Source of the DNA: Thiobacillus sp.
GTDB lineage: Bacteria > Pseudomonadota > Gammaproteobacteria > Burkholderiales > Thiobacillaceae
Reading direction: 5' to 3'
NCBI GenBank assembly: GCA_018780025.1
Contig: JADMKH010000032.1
Location: forward strand, 1-33,439
DNA length: 33,439 nucleotides
Made by a program: the position numbers and the translations under genes. Below the pieces are notes generated by a model. The model was not told where the DNA came from. It worked only from the letters and a program-made list of their open reading frames with translations, and did no database searches. Shown one piece after another: positions 24,792 through 32,554 of this stretch (within the stretch, counting starts at the first letter, position 1; every line of letters starts with the position of its first letter).

Positions 24792-25628
24792 ATGCAGATC
24801 GTTCTGGTTTCCGGATTATCGGGCTCGGGCAAGAGCATCGCCATCGCGGTGCTGGAAGACATCGGCTATTACTGCGTCGACAATTTACCGCTGCTCATGC
24901 TGCAACCGCTGGTGGATTTTTTACGCCAGGAAGGCCACACCCGCATCGCTATTGCCATCGATGCCCGCAGCAGCACAAGTTTTACCCAGCTGCCCCAGAT
25001 TGCCGAGGCACTGCGCGGCCAGGGTGCCGATCTGAGAGTGGTTTTTCTTGAGGCGAAAACGCTCACGCTGGTTCAGCGTTTTTCAGAAACGCGCCGGCGC
25101 CACCCGCTTTCCAGCGACACCGTTTCACTGCAGGAAGCGATCCAGCTCGAACGCGAAATGCTCGAAGATATTGCACCGCTGGCGCACCGCATCGATACCA
25201 GCGATCTGTCTGCCTCGGCATTGCGGCTGTGGATCAAGGACCTGATCGAACAGGATCGTTCGCGCATCACGCTGCTGTTTGAATCCTTCGGCTTCAAGCA
25301 CGGCATTCCGCTCGACGCCGACCTGGTGTTCGACGTGCGCTGCCTGCCCAACCCGCATTACGTCGCCGAACTTCGTCCGCTCACCGGACGCGACCAGCCG
25401 GTCAAGGCATATATCGAAGCCAGCGCCAATGCGATGGCACTTCTGGCCGACATCCGCGGTTTTGTCGAAAACTGGCTGCCGTGTTTCATCCGCGATCACC
25501 GCGCCTATCTGACCGTGGCCATCGGTTGCACCGGCGGCCAGCACCGCAGCGTGTATTTTGCAGAGACGCTCGCCACCGCCTTCCGCGAACGCGAACAGGT
25601 GCTGGTGCGGCACCGCGAGCTGTCCTGA
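24792..25628 (+). CDS. rapZ: RNase adapter / nucleotide-binding protein RapZ
   Basis: This protein of 278 residues has P-loop GLSGSGKS (8-15), DIGYYCVDNLP, FLEA and the C-terminal IGCTGGQHRSVYFAE, all hallmarks of RapZ (YvcJ/YhbJ). In E. coli it guides RNase E to the GlmZ small RNA to control glucosamine-6-phosphate synthesis; whether that applies here is unknown. It is joined to hprK without a gap. Its stop overlaps the NusG-II gene by 1 base, so transcription probably continues into that pair. Confidence 0.95.
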   Translation: MQIVLVSGLSGSGKSIAIAVLEDIGYYCVDNLPLLMLQPLVDFLRQEGHTRIAIAIDARSSTSFTQLPQIAEALRGQGADLRVVFLEAKTLTLVQRFSETRRRHPLSSDTVSLQEAIQLEREMLEDIAPLAHRIDTSDLSASALRLWIKDLIEQDRSRITLLFESFGFKHGIPLDADLVFDVRCLPNPHYVAELRPLTGRDQPVKAYIEASANAMALLADIRGFVENWLPCFIRDHRAYLTVAIGCTGGQHRSVYFAETLATAFREREQVLVRHRELS

Positions 25629-25990
25629 TGCTCTTGCGCGCGGGCGATGCAGGTGTCCTGCTCGCTGGCACCGGCCTGGTCATCACGCTGGCCCTGTATG
25701 CCTGGAGCGGCGATCACGGCGATACAGCCGTGATCCGAGCCGCAGGCCAGATTGTGGAAACCGCTTCGCTCACCCACATTCAACGCTTTGCTATCGACGG
25801 GCCGCTCGGCACCACCCAGATCGAGATTGAACCCGGCCGCGCGCGCGTTGCACGTGACCCCTCGCCGCGCCAGCTGTGCGTCAAGCAAGGCTGGCTCACC
25901 CAATCCGGCCAGGCAGCGCTGTGCCTGCCCAATCAGGTCAGCGTTGAAATCCGCGGCCGCACCACCGCCTATGACACGCTCGGTTATTGA
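25628..25990 (+). CDS. NusG domain II protein (EetA-like), membrane anchored
   Basis: This protein of 120 residues has one N-terminal membrane helix (about 8-25, AGVLLAGTGLVITLALYAW), and the rest is probably periplasmic. The NusG-II pattern is clear at the end: RQLCVKQGWLTQSGQ (Cys 84) and AALCLPNQVSVEIRG (Cys 99). The two cysteines are a conserved feature of this family. It overlaps the Gx-transporter gene by 20 bases. In Gram-positive flavin-based extracellular electron transfer, EetA (NusG-II) and EetB (Gx transporter) form such a pair. The role in this organism is unknown, but a redox function is plausible. Confidence 0.82.
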   Translation: MLLRAGDAGVLLAGTGLVITLALYAWSGDHGDTAVIRAAGQIVETASLTHIQRFAIDGPLGTTQIEIEPGRARVARDPSPRQLCVKQGWLTQSGQAALCLPNQVSVEIRGRTTAYDTLGY

Positions 25991-26513
25991 ATTGCCGGTC
26001 AATGCTGACGACCGCCGCATTGCGCGGCTGGCGGCGCTGGCCATCGGCCTTACGCTGGCCGAGGCGGCGCTGCCGAGTCCGGTGCCCGGCATCAAGCCGG
26101 GACTCGCCAACATCGTCGTGCTGCTGGTGCTGCTGCAATATGGCTGGCGCGCCGCGGCTTGGGTGTCGGGCCTACGTGTGCTTGCGGGTGGGCTCTTGCT
26201 GGGCAGCCTGTTTGCGCCGGGCTTCTGGCTGTCCGCTGCTGGCGCGATCACCAGCCTGGGCGTTCTGGCGCTGGCGCGACATTTGCCCAGCCAATATTTT
26301 GGCCCGATCAGCCTGTCGGTTCTCGCCGCGTTCGGTCATATCGGCGGGCAGCTTGCGCTGGCAGGTGCGTGGCTGTTACCTGGCATCGCGCTCATCAAGC
26401 TGATGCCGGTTTTTGCCGCGGCCGCGCTTGTTTTCGGTGCGGTCAATGGCGTGATAGTCGCGCGTTTTCTCGTCTCCTCCGGGCGCGATAAAGACATGCA
26501 ACAACAAGCGTAA
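25971..26513 (+). CDS. Gx transporter family membrane protein (EetB-like)
   Basis: This very hydrophobic protein of 180 residues has about five membrane segments. It shows the family pattern ALPSPVPGIKPGLANIVVLLVL and many Gly/Ala pairs. The family is often labelled 'heptaprenyl diphosphate synthase component I', but that name is not supported here because no prenyl-synthase motifs (DDxxD) are seen. The start is ATG 25971 inside the end of the NusG-II gene, so the two are coupled. A start further upstream would run through the whole NusG-II gene in another frame and is unlikely. Family resemblance to EetB suggests a role in electron or cofactor transfer at the membrane. Confidence 0.83.
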   Translation: MTRSVIELPVNADDRRIARLAALAIGLTLAEAALPSPVPGIKPGLANIVVLLVLLQYGWRAAAWVSGLRVLAGGLLLGSLFAPGFWLSAAGAITSLGVLALARHLPSQYFGPISLSVLAAFGHIGGQLALAGAWLLPGIALIKLMPVFAAAALVFGAVNGVIVARFLVSSGRDKDMQQQA

Positions 26514-26584
26514 CCCCATATTGCCCCCCTGTATCGGGCAGCGTTGGGTAGATTATTGATGGCATCCGCGCGACAATCCGGTCT

Positions 26585-27202
26585 ATGAATTCATCCCCAA
26601 ACACAATCACGCTTGCGCTGTCGGGCGCCTCCGGCATGGCTTATGGCCTGCGTCTGCTCGAGTGCCTGCTGACTGCCGACATCCGGGTGTACCTGCTGAT
26701 TTCCCAGGCTGCGCACATCGTCGCCAAACAGGAACTGGGCGTGGCACTGCCCGCCCGCTCTATCGACCTTGAGAAACAACTCACCGACAGTCTCCATGCG
26801 CGCGATGGCCAGCTGCGCGTATTTGGTCGCGAAGACTGGAATGCTCCCGTTGCATCCGGTTCCAATCCGGCTGATGCGATGGTGGTGTGTCCCTGCTCGA
26901 TGGGCACGCTTGCCGCCATCGCCCATGGCATATCGGACAACCTGATCGAACGCGCCGCCGACGTAATGCTGAAAGAGCAGCGCAAACTCATCCTGGTTCC
27001 ACGCGAAGCGCCCTTCTCCACACTCCATCTGGAAAACATGCTGAAACTGTCAAAGATGAATGCGGTCATTCTGCCGGCCAATCCCGGCTTTTATCATCGG
27101 CCGCAAAGCGTCGAGGACATTATCGACTTCGTCGTCGCGCGCATACTCGATCAACTGGGCATCCAGCACGCCTTGATGGCTCGCTGGGGAGACGACCGAT
27201 GA
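26585..27202 (+). CDS. ubiX: Flavin prenyltransferase UbiX
   Basis: This enzyme of 205 residues attaches a dimethylallyl group to FMN, making the prenyl-FMN cofactor for UbiD decarboxylases in ubiquinone synthesis. The flavoprotein motifs are LALSGASGMAYGLRLLE, VVCPCSMGTLAAIAHGISDNL, RKLILVPREAPFS and PANPGFYHRPQSVEDIIDFV. Length is normal. It overlaps the next gene by 4 bases (ATGA). No ubiD is in the window. Confidence 0.95.
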   Translation: MNSSPNTITLALSGASGMAYGLRLLECLLTADIRVYLLISQAAHIVAKQELGVALPARSIDLEKQLTDSLHARDGQLRVFGREDWNAPVASGSNPADAMVVCPCSMGTLAAIAHGISDNLIERAADVMLKEQRKLILVPREAPFSTLHLENMLKLSKMNAVILPANPGFYHRPQSVEDIIDFVVARILDQLGIQHALMARWGDDR

Positions 27203-27852
27203 TCGGTTTGCCCAAACAAAAGACCCTACCGCTTTTCCCGCTCAATACCGTCGTTTTTCCCGGCGGACGGCTACCGCTGCGCATCTTCGAACAGCGTTAT
27301 CTGGACATGATCAAACAGGCCATCGCCAACGACACGCCCTTCGGTATCTGCGCACCCGCGTGGGGTACGCCGGTGGGTGCCCCGCCACTGCGCGGCGACC
27401 CTTCCGCAGCCATTCGCGAAGGTTCCGAAACGGGCAGCCCTGCCGTACCATATGACGTTGGCACCTGCATGCGCATCACTGACTGGGATATGCCGCAAAC
27501 CGGCATCCTTCACATCGAAACAGTTGCGCTGGAACGCTTCGTCATCCGCAGCACCCATACCGAACCTAACGGGCTGCTTATGGGCACGGTGGAGGATGTC
27601 AGCGTCGAACCCACTGCCCCCATCCCCGACGATCTGGAACTGCCCGTCGAAATTCTGCGCCACATCATTGGAGAATATGGCGATGCCCATTTCCCCGAGC
27701 CGCACGAACTGGATAATGCGGTATGGGTTGGATACCGCTTGTCTGAAGTGCTGCCCCTCACGCTGAGCATCCAGCAAAACCTGCTGGAAATGAACGACAG
27801 CGTGATGCGCCTTCGCATCCTCACCGAGTTCCTGAAAAAGCAGATCAACTGA
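27199..27852 (+). CDS. LON substrate-binding domain protein
   Basis: This protein of 217 residues consists of the LON N-terminal (substrate-binding) domain without ATPase or protease parts. It starts LPLFPLNTVVFPGGRLPLRIFEQRYLDMI (first half LPLFPLNTVVFPGG, second half LRIFEQRYLDMI), which is diagnostic, and continues GTCMRITDWDM and TVALERFVI. Free-standing members are common in betaproteobacteria and their function is unknown. The start ATG 27199 overlaps the ubiX stop. The end overlaps the following gene by 1 base. Confidence 0.9.
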   Translation: MIGLPKQKTLPLFPLNTVVFPGGRLPLRIFEQRYLDMIKQAIANDTPFGICAPAWGTPVGAPPLRGDPSAAIREGSETGSPAVPYDVGTCMRITDWDMPQTGILHIETVALERFVIRSTHTEPNGLLMGTVEDVSVEPTAPIPDDLELPVEILRHIIGEYGDAHFPEPHELDNAVWVGYRLSEVLPLTLSIQQNLLEMNDSVMRLRILTEFLKKQIN

Positions 27853-28415
27853 TGGCGCGCTTTTATCCCGCGCTCGAAGCCCGGCACCGCGACTTCATCT
27901 CCGCGCAGAAGCTGTTTTTCACCGCGACCGGCACCGCCCACAGCCGCCTCAACCTGTCGCCCAAGGGCATGGACAGCCTGCGCGTGGTCAATGAAAAATG
28001 CGTGGCCTATCTTGACCTCACCGGCAGCGGCAACGAAACCGCCGCGCATCTAAAGCACGATGGCCGCATGACCCTGATGTGGTGCAGCTTCGATACCGAC
28101 CCGCTGATCCTGCGCCTGTACGGCCGCGGCCGCACCGTACGTCGGCAAGACGCCGAATGGAGCGCGTTGCGTCATCATTTCGCGGCACTACCGGGCGAAC
28201 GCCAGATCATCGTGCTGGATATCGAATCGGTGCAAACCTCATGCGGCTACGCAGTGCCGCTGTATGCCTACCAGGGTGAGCGCGACACGCTGGCACGCTG
28301 GGCCGAGAAAAAAGGCCCGGTTGGCCTGCTGGCCTTTTGGCGCGAGAAAAACCAGGTCAGCATCGACGGCCTGCCCACTAATTTACTGGAGGATGCACCA
28401 TTAAATGGACCTTGA
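27852..28415 (+). CDS. Pyridoxamine 5'-phosphate oxidase-fold (FMN-binding split barrel) protein
   Basis: This protein of 187 residues has the split-barrel pattern AQKLFFTATGTAHSRLNLSPKG, VAYLDLTGSGNETAAHL, GRMTLMWCSFDTDPLILRLYG and SCGYAVPLYAY. It probably binds FMN. This subgroup, found next to ordinary metabolic genes, has no assigned reaction, and true PNPOx substrate residues cannot be confirmed. It is coupled to the LON-domain gene (1-base overlap) and its last codons hold the ribosome site for the following small lipoprotein. Confidence 0.85.
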   Translation: MARFYPALEARHRDFISAQKLFFTATGTAHSRLNLSPKGMDSLRVVNEKCVAYLDLTGSGNETAAHLKHDGRMTLMWCSFDTDPLILRLYGRGRTVRRQDAEWSALRHHFAALPGERQIIVLDIESVQTSCGYAVPLYAYQGERDTLARWAEKKGPVGLLAFWREKNQVSIDGLPTNLLEDAPLNGP

Positions 28416-28600
28416 TCCCGCTTGCGCTGACTCTGACCGCATGCGATCCGACTCCGCCGCCCCAGCCCGAAACCGTACGCGCCCCCAACCCGGTTTTCGA
28501 AACGCAGATCAAGGCAATGGAAAAAGCCAAAGCGGTGGAGGGTCAGGTGATGGATGCAGCCGAGGCGCAGCGCAAGCAGATGGATGCGGCGACGCAATAG
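28400..28600 (+). CDS. Small lipoprotein with a probable ATT start codon
   Basis: Reading from ATT 28400 gives a 66-residue protein that begins (M)KWTLIPLALTLTAC, a complete lipoprotein signal with lipobox LTAC. A Pro-rich stretch and a charged helix follow (FETQIKAMEKAKAVEGQVMDAAEAQRKQMDAATQ, in parts FETQIKAMEKAKAVEGQ and MDAAEAQRKQMD). GGAGG at 28388-28392 stands 7 bases before the ATT. The next possible start, TTG 28412, is 19 bases from it and would remove the signal's basic start. An ATG at 28393 closes after three codons. Function is unknown; an envelope location is likely. Confidence 0.7.
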   Translation: MKWTLIPLALTLTACDPTPPPQPETVRAPNPVFETQIKAMEKAKAVEGQVMDAAEAQRKQMDAATQ

Positions 28601-28613
28601 CCGAAAACCCTGT

Positions 28614-29348
28614 TCAGGGTTCAGCAATCAGACGCTGCACCACCGCCCCCGCCAGCATCAGTCCGAACAGCGGCGGCATATAACTGATGGTGCCGTTGAC
28701 CGCGCGCGCACGGCCGCGCCCCTCGACCGGCTGCGGCGGCAGCGGCGCGCGCCCCGGCTCATCGGAGAACACGGTGAGCACGCCTTTTGGAATGCCGCGT
28801 TTCCTGAGCCGCTTGCGCATCACCGCAGCGAGCGGACACATGCTGGTTTTGGAAATATCGGCAAGCTTGATGCGGCCGGGGTCGAGCTTGTTGCCTGCCC
28901 CCATGCTCGATGCGACCCGCAAGCCGCGCTCGATGCTGCTGGCGACCAGCGCGACCTTGCAGTTGAGCGAGTCGATGCAGTCGATGACGAAATCGACATC
29001 GGCCGGCACGATGTCGGCCACGGTCTCGGGAACCAGAAACTCGCGGATCACGGTTAATTCGCATGCCGGATTGATGTCGCGGATGCGCGCCGCCATCAGT
29101 TCGGCTTTCGATTGCCCCACCGTGGACAGCAATGCCGGCAACTGACGGTTGATATTCGACGCGCCGACCACGTCATGATCGATGATCGTCAAACGCCCCA
29201 CCCCTGCGCGTGCCAACGCCTCGGCGCAATACGATCCAACGCCACCCAGTCCCGCCACCAGCACGTGTGCGCGCGTGAGCCGGGATTGCTCCTGGTCATC
29301 GAGCAAAATACGGGTGCGTTCAAATTGCGGCAGCGGGTCTATGTCCAT
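28614..29348 (-). CDS. tcdA: tRNA threonylcarbamoyladenosine dehydratase
   Basis: This E1-like enzyme of 244 residues cyclises t6A to ct6A at position 37 of ANN-decoding tRNAs, using ATP. The nucleotide-binding motif VLVAGLGGVGSYCAEALARAG (30-50, key residues GxGGxGS 33-39) is followed by IIDHDVVGASNINRQ and DFVIDCIDSLNCKVAL. ATG 29348 gives the normal family start. An in-frame ATG at 29402 would add 18 residues and leave only 16 bases to the divergent DUF2905 gene. No clear ribosome site helps choose. Confidence 0.92.
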   Translation of the reverse strand: MDIDPLPQFERTRILLDDQEQSRLTRAHVLVAGLGGVGSYCAEALARAGVGRLTIIDHDVVGASNINRQLPALLSTVGQSKAELMAARIRDINPACELTVIREFLVPETVADIVPADVDFVIDCIDSLNCKVALVASSIERGLRVASSMGAGNKLDPGRIKLADISKTSMCPLAAVMRKRLRKRGIPKGVLTVFSDEPGRAPLPPQPVEGRGRARAVNGTISYMPPLFGLMLAGAVVQRLIAEP

Positions 29349-29418
29349 ACGCGCTTTCACGGGATCTATCCCGCAGAAAGTCGAAGTCTCCTTGTGGGGC
29401 ATCGGCTAAAATCTCTTC

Positions 29419-29619
29419 ATGATGAAATGGCTGGTCACACTCATACTGGCATTGTTGTTGTTAGGCATGCTCACACCCTGGCTCAACCGGCTGGGGCTGG
29501 GCCGCTTGCCCGGCGACATGCGTGTCAAACATAAACGGGGGGTATTTTACTTCCCTTTCGCCAGCGTCATTTTAATGTCGCTGGCACTCTCACTCCTTGC
29601 GTATCTGCTGGGTCGATGA
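29419..29619 (+). CDS. DUF2905 family small membrane protein
   Basis: This protein of 66 residues has two membrane helices (about 4-20 and 45-63). Between them is the family motif LGLGRLPGDMRVKHKRGVFYFP, whose core is GRLPGDM and a basic KHKR. The function of DUF2905 is unknown. It overlaps greB by 4 bases, so the two are likely cotranscribed. It is divergent from tcdA. Confidence 0.9.
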   Translation: MMKWLVTLILALLLLGMLTPWLNRLGLGRLPGDMRVKHKRGVFYFPFASVILMSLALSLLAYLLGR

Positions 29620-30230
29620 ATAAAGCCTTTGTAAAAGAAACCGATGCCCCACAAGGGGACTCCGACTTTCTACTGGATAAATCCAGTGAAAGATCCTATG
29701 TGCCGGATGACGACGAAGCGGAATGCGTCGCCCCTGCATTGCCTGTCGGGATAAAAAACTACATGACCCCCGCCGGTTATGCGCAGCTTGACGCCGAATT
29801 CAATCATCTGTGGAAAATCGAGCGGCCCGCACTGGTCGAAACCATCTCCTGGGCAGCCAGCAACGGCGACCGCTCGGAAAACGGCGATTACATCTACGGC
29901 AAGAAACGGCTGCGCGAAGTCGATCGCCGCATCCGCTTTTTGTCCAAGCGCCTGGAACACGCCGAAGTCGTTGACCCGGTCACGCGCGAGAAAACCGATC
30001 AGGTGTTCTTCGGTGCCACCGTGACGGTTGCTGATAGCAATGGCAGCGAATCCACCTACGCCATCGTCGGCCTCGACGAAGCCGACGCCGGGTGCGGCCG
30101 TATTGCCTGGATTTCACCGATGGCGCGTGCGCTGCTGAAAGCGCGCGAAGGCGACACCGTTACCGTGCAAACCCCGGAGGGGCGGCGCGAAGTTGAAATC
30201 ATTGAAGTGCGTTATCAGGCCATCGATTGA
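29616..30230 (+). CDS. greB: Transcription elongation factor GreB
   Basis: This factor of 204 residues enters the RNA polymerase channel and stimulates cleavage of backtracked RNA. A 45-residue acidic N-terminal extension precedes the coiled coil. The tip motif GDRSENGDYIYGKKRLREVD contains the catalytic Asp 85 and Glu 88. The C-terminal FKBP-like domain follows (VFFGATVTVAD, AIVGLDEAD, WISPMARALL). YIYGKKRLRE marks GreB and not GreA. The extension is also usual in betaproteobacterial GreB, to my knowledge. Confidence 0.95.
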   Translation: MNKAFVKETDAPQGDSDFLLDKSSERSYVPDDDEAECVAPALPVGIKNYMTPAGYAQLDAEFNHLWKIERPALVETISWAASNGDRSENGDYIYGKKRLREVDRRIRFLSKRLEHAEVVDPVTREKTDQVFFGATVTVADSNGSESTYAIVGLDEADAGCGRIAWISPMARALLKAREGDTVTVQTPEGRREVEIIEVRYQAID

Positions 30231-30252
30231 GTCCTGGCTGCCGGCAACCGAC

Positions 30253-31095
30253 TCAGTTCAGCGCACTTGCCAGCTTGCGCCGGTGTTGGCTCACCAAGGC
30301 ATCGCTACCCAGCAGGTCGAAAACCGACAACAGCGTCTTGCGGCCAATATCGTCCTCGAAACTGCGATCGCGGCGTATGATTTCCAGCAACTGATCCATC
30401 CCCGCTGCGTATTGCCCGGCGGCCACATACAGGTGGGCGAGCTTCAGCCGCGCGTCCAGGTCGTTTTCGTTTGCCGCCACGCGCGCATCGAGCGCGGCCT
30501 GATCTTCGCCCGCCTCACCCATGAACTGCAAACGCGCCCGCATTTTGGGCACGCGCGGATCGGCATCGTCCGGCAGGTTGCCGATCAAACGGCGGGCTTC
30601 GTCGGCCTCGCCCAGATCCAGCATGATCTCGGTCGCATCGAGCCGGATGCCGACATGATCGGGATCCAGCATGGAAGCTTCGGCCAGTTTCTGCAGCGCC
30701 CCTGAAATATCGCCGGCATCGCGCAGCTCGGCAGCCTGCGCACGCACTTCAGCGGACGGGCCGGGGAGCAGGCGATCGAGAAAGGCGCGTACCTCAGCCT
30801 CCGGCAGGGCGCCGGAAAACTCATCGACAGGCTCGCCGTTGATAAACGCCTTGACGCTGGGAATGCCCCGCACCCCGTAGCGCGTGACGAGTTCCTGATT
30901 GTCGTCCGAATTGACTTTGGCCAGCCGGAACTTGCCACCATATTCAGCGGCAAGTTTTTCCAGTATGGGCTTCAGCGATTTGCAGGGTCCGCACCACGGC
31001 GCCCAGAAATCGACCACCACCGGGCGACGCTTCGATTCCTCGATGACATGGTGCTCAAAATCGGCCAGACCGACATCAAGATCGTTTTCAGCCAT
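30253..31095 (-). CDS. cnoX: Thioredoxin-TPR protein (CnoX/YbbN-like)
   Basis: This protein of 280 residues has an N-terminal thioredoxin domain with active site WCGPC (Cys 35, Cys 38) and the cis-Pro (GIPSVKAF). TPR-like repeats follow from about 120 (AQAAELRDAGDISGALQKL, DLDARLKLAHLYVAAGQYA). CnoX proteins act as holdases that also protect against oxidation. The E. coli protein lacks the full CxxC pair, whereas this one keeps it, so redox activity is expected. AGGAGG stands 6 bases before the ATG. purB ends 12 bases upstream, so they may share a transcript. Confidence 0.92.
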   Translation of the reverse strand: MAENDLDVGLADFEHHVIEESKRRPVVVDFWAPWCGPCKSLKPILEKLAAEYGGKFRLAKVNSDDNQELVTRYGVRGIPSVKAFINGEPVDEFSGALPEAEVRAFLDRLLPGPSAEVRAQAAELRDAGDISGALQKLAEASMLDPDHVGIRLDATEIMLDLGEADEARRLIGNLPDDADPRVPKMRARLQFMGEAGEDQAALDARVAANENDLDARLKLAHLYVAAGQYAAGMDQLLEIIRRDRSFEDDIGRKTLLSVFDLLGSDALVSQHRRKLASALN

Positions 31096-31107
31096 GCTGC
31101 CTCCTGC

Positions 31108-32478
31108 TTAAATCTGACGCGCCAGCTCGGCTGCGATGCCGATATAGGAGCCAGGGGTCATTGTTTTCAAGCGATTTTTTTCGGCAGCGGGAATCGCCAG
31201 CCCGTCGATAAACACATGCAGCGACTCGCGCGTCATGCCGGCCTTGCCGCGCGTCAGCTCTTTCAACTGCTCGTAGGGATTGGCCACGCCGTAGCGCCGC
31301 ATCACGGTCTGGATCGGCTCGGCCAGCACTTCCCAGTTGCCGTCCAGGTCCGCCGCCAGCGCGGCCGGGTTGGCTTCGAGCTTGCCCAACCCGCGCAGGC
31401 AGGATTCATACGCCAGCAGGCTGTAGCCGAAGCCGACACCCATGTTGCGCAGCACGGTGGAATCGGTGAGGTCGCGCTGCCAGCGCGAGACCGGCAACTT
31501 CTCGGCCAGATGGCGCAGCATGGCGTTGGCCAGGCCCAGGTTGCCTTCGCTGTTTTCAAAGTCGATCGGATTGACCTTGTGCGGCATGGTGGATGAGCCC
31601 ACCTCGCCCGCTTTCACTTTCTGCTTGAAGTAACCCACCGAAATATAGCCCCAGACGTCGCGGTTGAAATCGATGAGGATGGTATTGGTGCGCGCGATGG
31701 CGTCGTACAGCTCGGCCATGGCATCGTGCGGCTCGATCTGGATGGTGTAGGGATTGAAAGTCAGCCCCAGTTCCATCACAAAATTGCGGGCGAACTTTTC
31801 CCAGTCAATCTCGGGATAGGCCGACAGGTGGGCATTGTAGTTGCCCACTGCGCCGTTGATCTTGCCCAGCAATTCGATGTCGCCGATGGCGATATAACAG
31901 CGGCGCAAACGATAGACGACGTTGGCGAGTTCCTTGCCCACCGTGGTGGGCGAAGCCGGCTGGCCGTGGGTGCGCGACAGCATCGGCAAATCGGCAAATT
32001 CGTGCGCCAGCCCAGTCAGACGCGCGATCAGTTTTTCCAGCGTCGGCAGCAGCACGCCGTCGCGCGCGCCCTTCAGCATCAGACCGTGCGACAGGTTGTT
32101 GATGTCCTCGGAGGTGCAGGCGAAATGGATGAACTCGGATACCGCTGCAATCTCAGCGTGGGCGCTGGTTTTTTCCTTGAGAAAATATTCCACCGCCTTC
32201 ACGTCGTGATTGGTGGTCGCCTCGATCGCCTTGACGCGCTCGGCGTCGGCCACCGAAAAATGATCGGCAATGCCGTCGAGCAGCGCGATGGCTGCGGCGG
32301 AAAAGGCCGGCACTTCAGCGATGGCGGGCTCGTTTGCCAGCGCCTTCAGCCATTCGATTTCCACAATGACGCGATATTTGATCAGCGCGTACTCGCTGAA
32401 GAAATCGCGCAGCACGGCAGTCTTGCTGCCGTAGCGGCCATCGAGCGGGGAGAGGGCAGTGAGTGCGGTCAGTTCCAT
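31108..32478 (-). CDS. purB: Adenylosuccinate lyase
   Basis: This enzyme of 456 residues splits SAICAR and adenylosuccinate in purine synthesis. It begins LTALSPLDGRYG. The catalytic regions are TTNHDVKAVEYF, FACTSEDINNLSHGLMLK, LSRTHGQPASPTTVGKELA and the signature loop GSSTMPHKVNPIDFENSEG, with the active Ser. Length and motifs are those of the E. coli-type subfamily. A weak promoter may lie in the 53 bases before it (TATAAA as complement of 32505-32510). Gene order purB-cnoX on this strand. Confidence 0.97.
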   Translation of the reverse strand: MELTALTALSPLDGRYGSKTAVLRDFFSEYALIKYRVIVEIEWLKALANEPAIAEVPAFSAAAIALLDGIADHFSVADAERVKAIEATTNHDVKAVEYFLKEKTSAHAEIAAVSEFIHFACTSEDINNLSHGLMLKGARDGVLLPTLEKLIARLTGLAHEFADLPMLSRTHGQPASPTTVGKELANVVYRLRRCYIAIGDIELLGKINGAVGNYNAHLSAYPEIDWEKFARNFVMELGLTFNPYTIQIEPHDAMAELYDAIARTNTILIDFNRDVWGYISVGYFKQKVKAGEVGSSTMPHKVNPIDFENSEGNLGLANAMLRHLAEKLPVSRWQRDLTDSTVLRNMGVGFGYSLLAYESCLRGLGKLEANPAALAADLDGNWEVLAEPIQTVMRRYGVANPYEQLKELTRGKAGMTRESLHVFIDGLAIPAAEKNRLKTMTPGSYIGIAAELARQI

Positions 32479-32510
32479 GGTTTCGTCCGGATTCGTTTCA
32501 GTTTTTTATA

Positions 32511-32554
32511 CAGTGCGCTGATCGCGCTACATCAAACAGTGCGCCGATCGCGCA
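32511..32554. repeat. Short direct repeat spanning the recR stop
   Basis: CAGTGCGCTGATCGCGC (32511-32527) and CAGTGCGCCGATCGCGC (32538-32554) differ at one base of 17 and lie 27 bases apart. The second copy encodes the last residues of RecR; the first lies in the recR-purB gap. Each also holds an inverted GCGC pair. It may be a small duplication. No function is evident. Confidence 0.6.

Noticed and set aside
28606..28621. AACCCTG-TT-CAGGGTT hairpin between the small lipoprotein and tcdA
   Set aside because: The loop of two bases and lack of a T-run make it a weak terminator candidate; part of it is tcdA coding sequence.
30228..30255. TGAGTC/GACTCA inverted repeat covering the greB and cnoX stops
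   Set aside because: Symmetric stop regions of convergent genes can produce this, and there is no T-run; termination here cannot be claimed.
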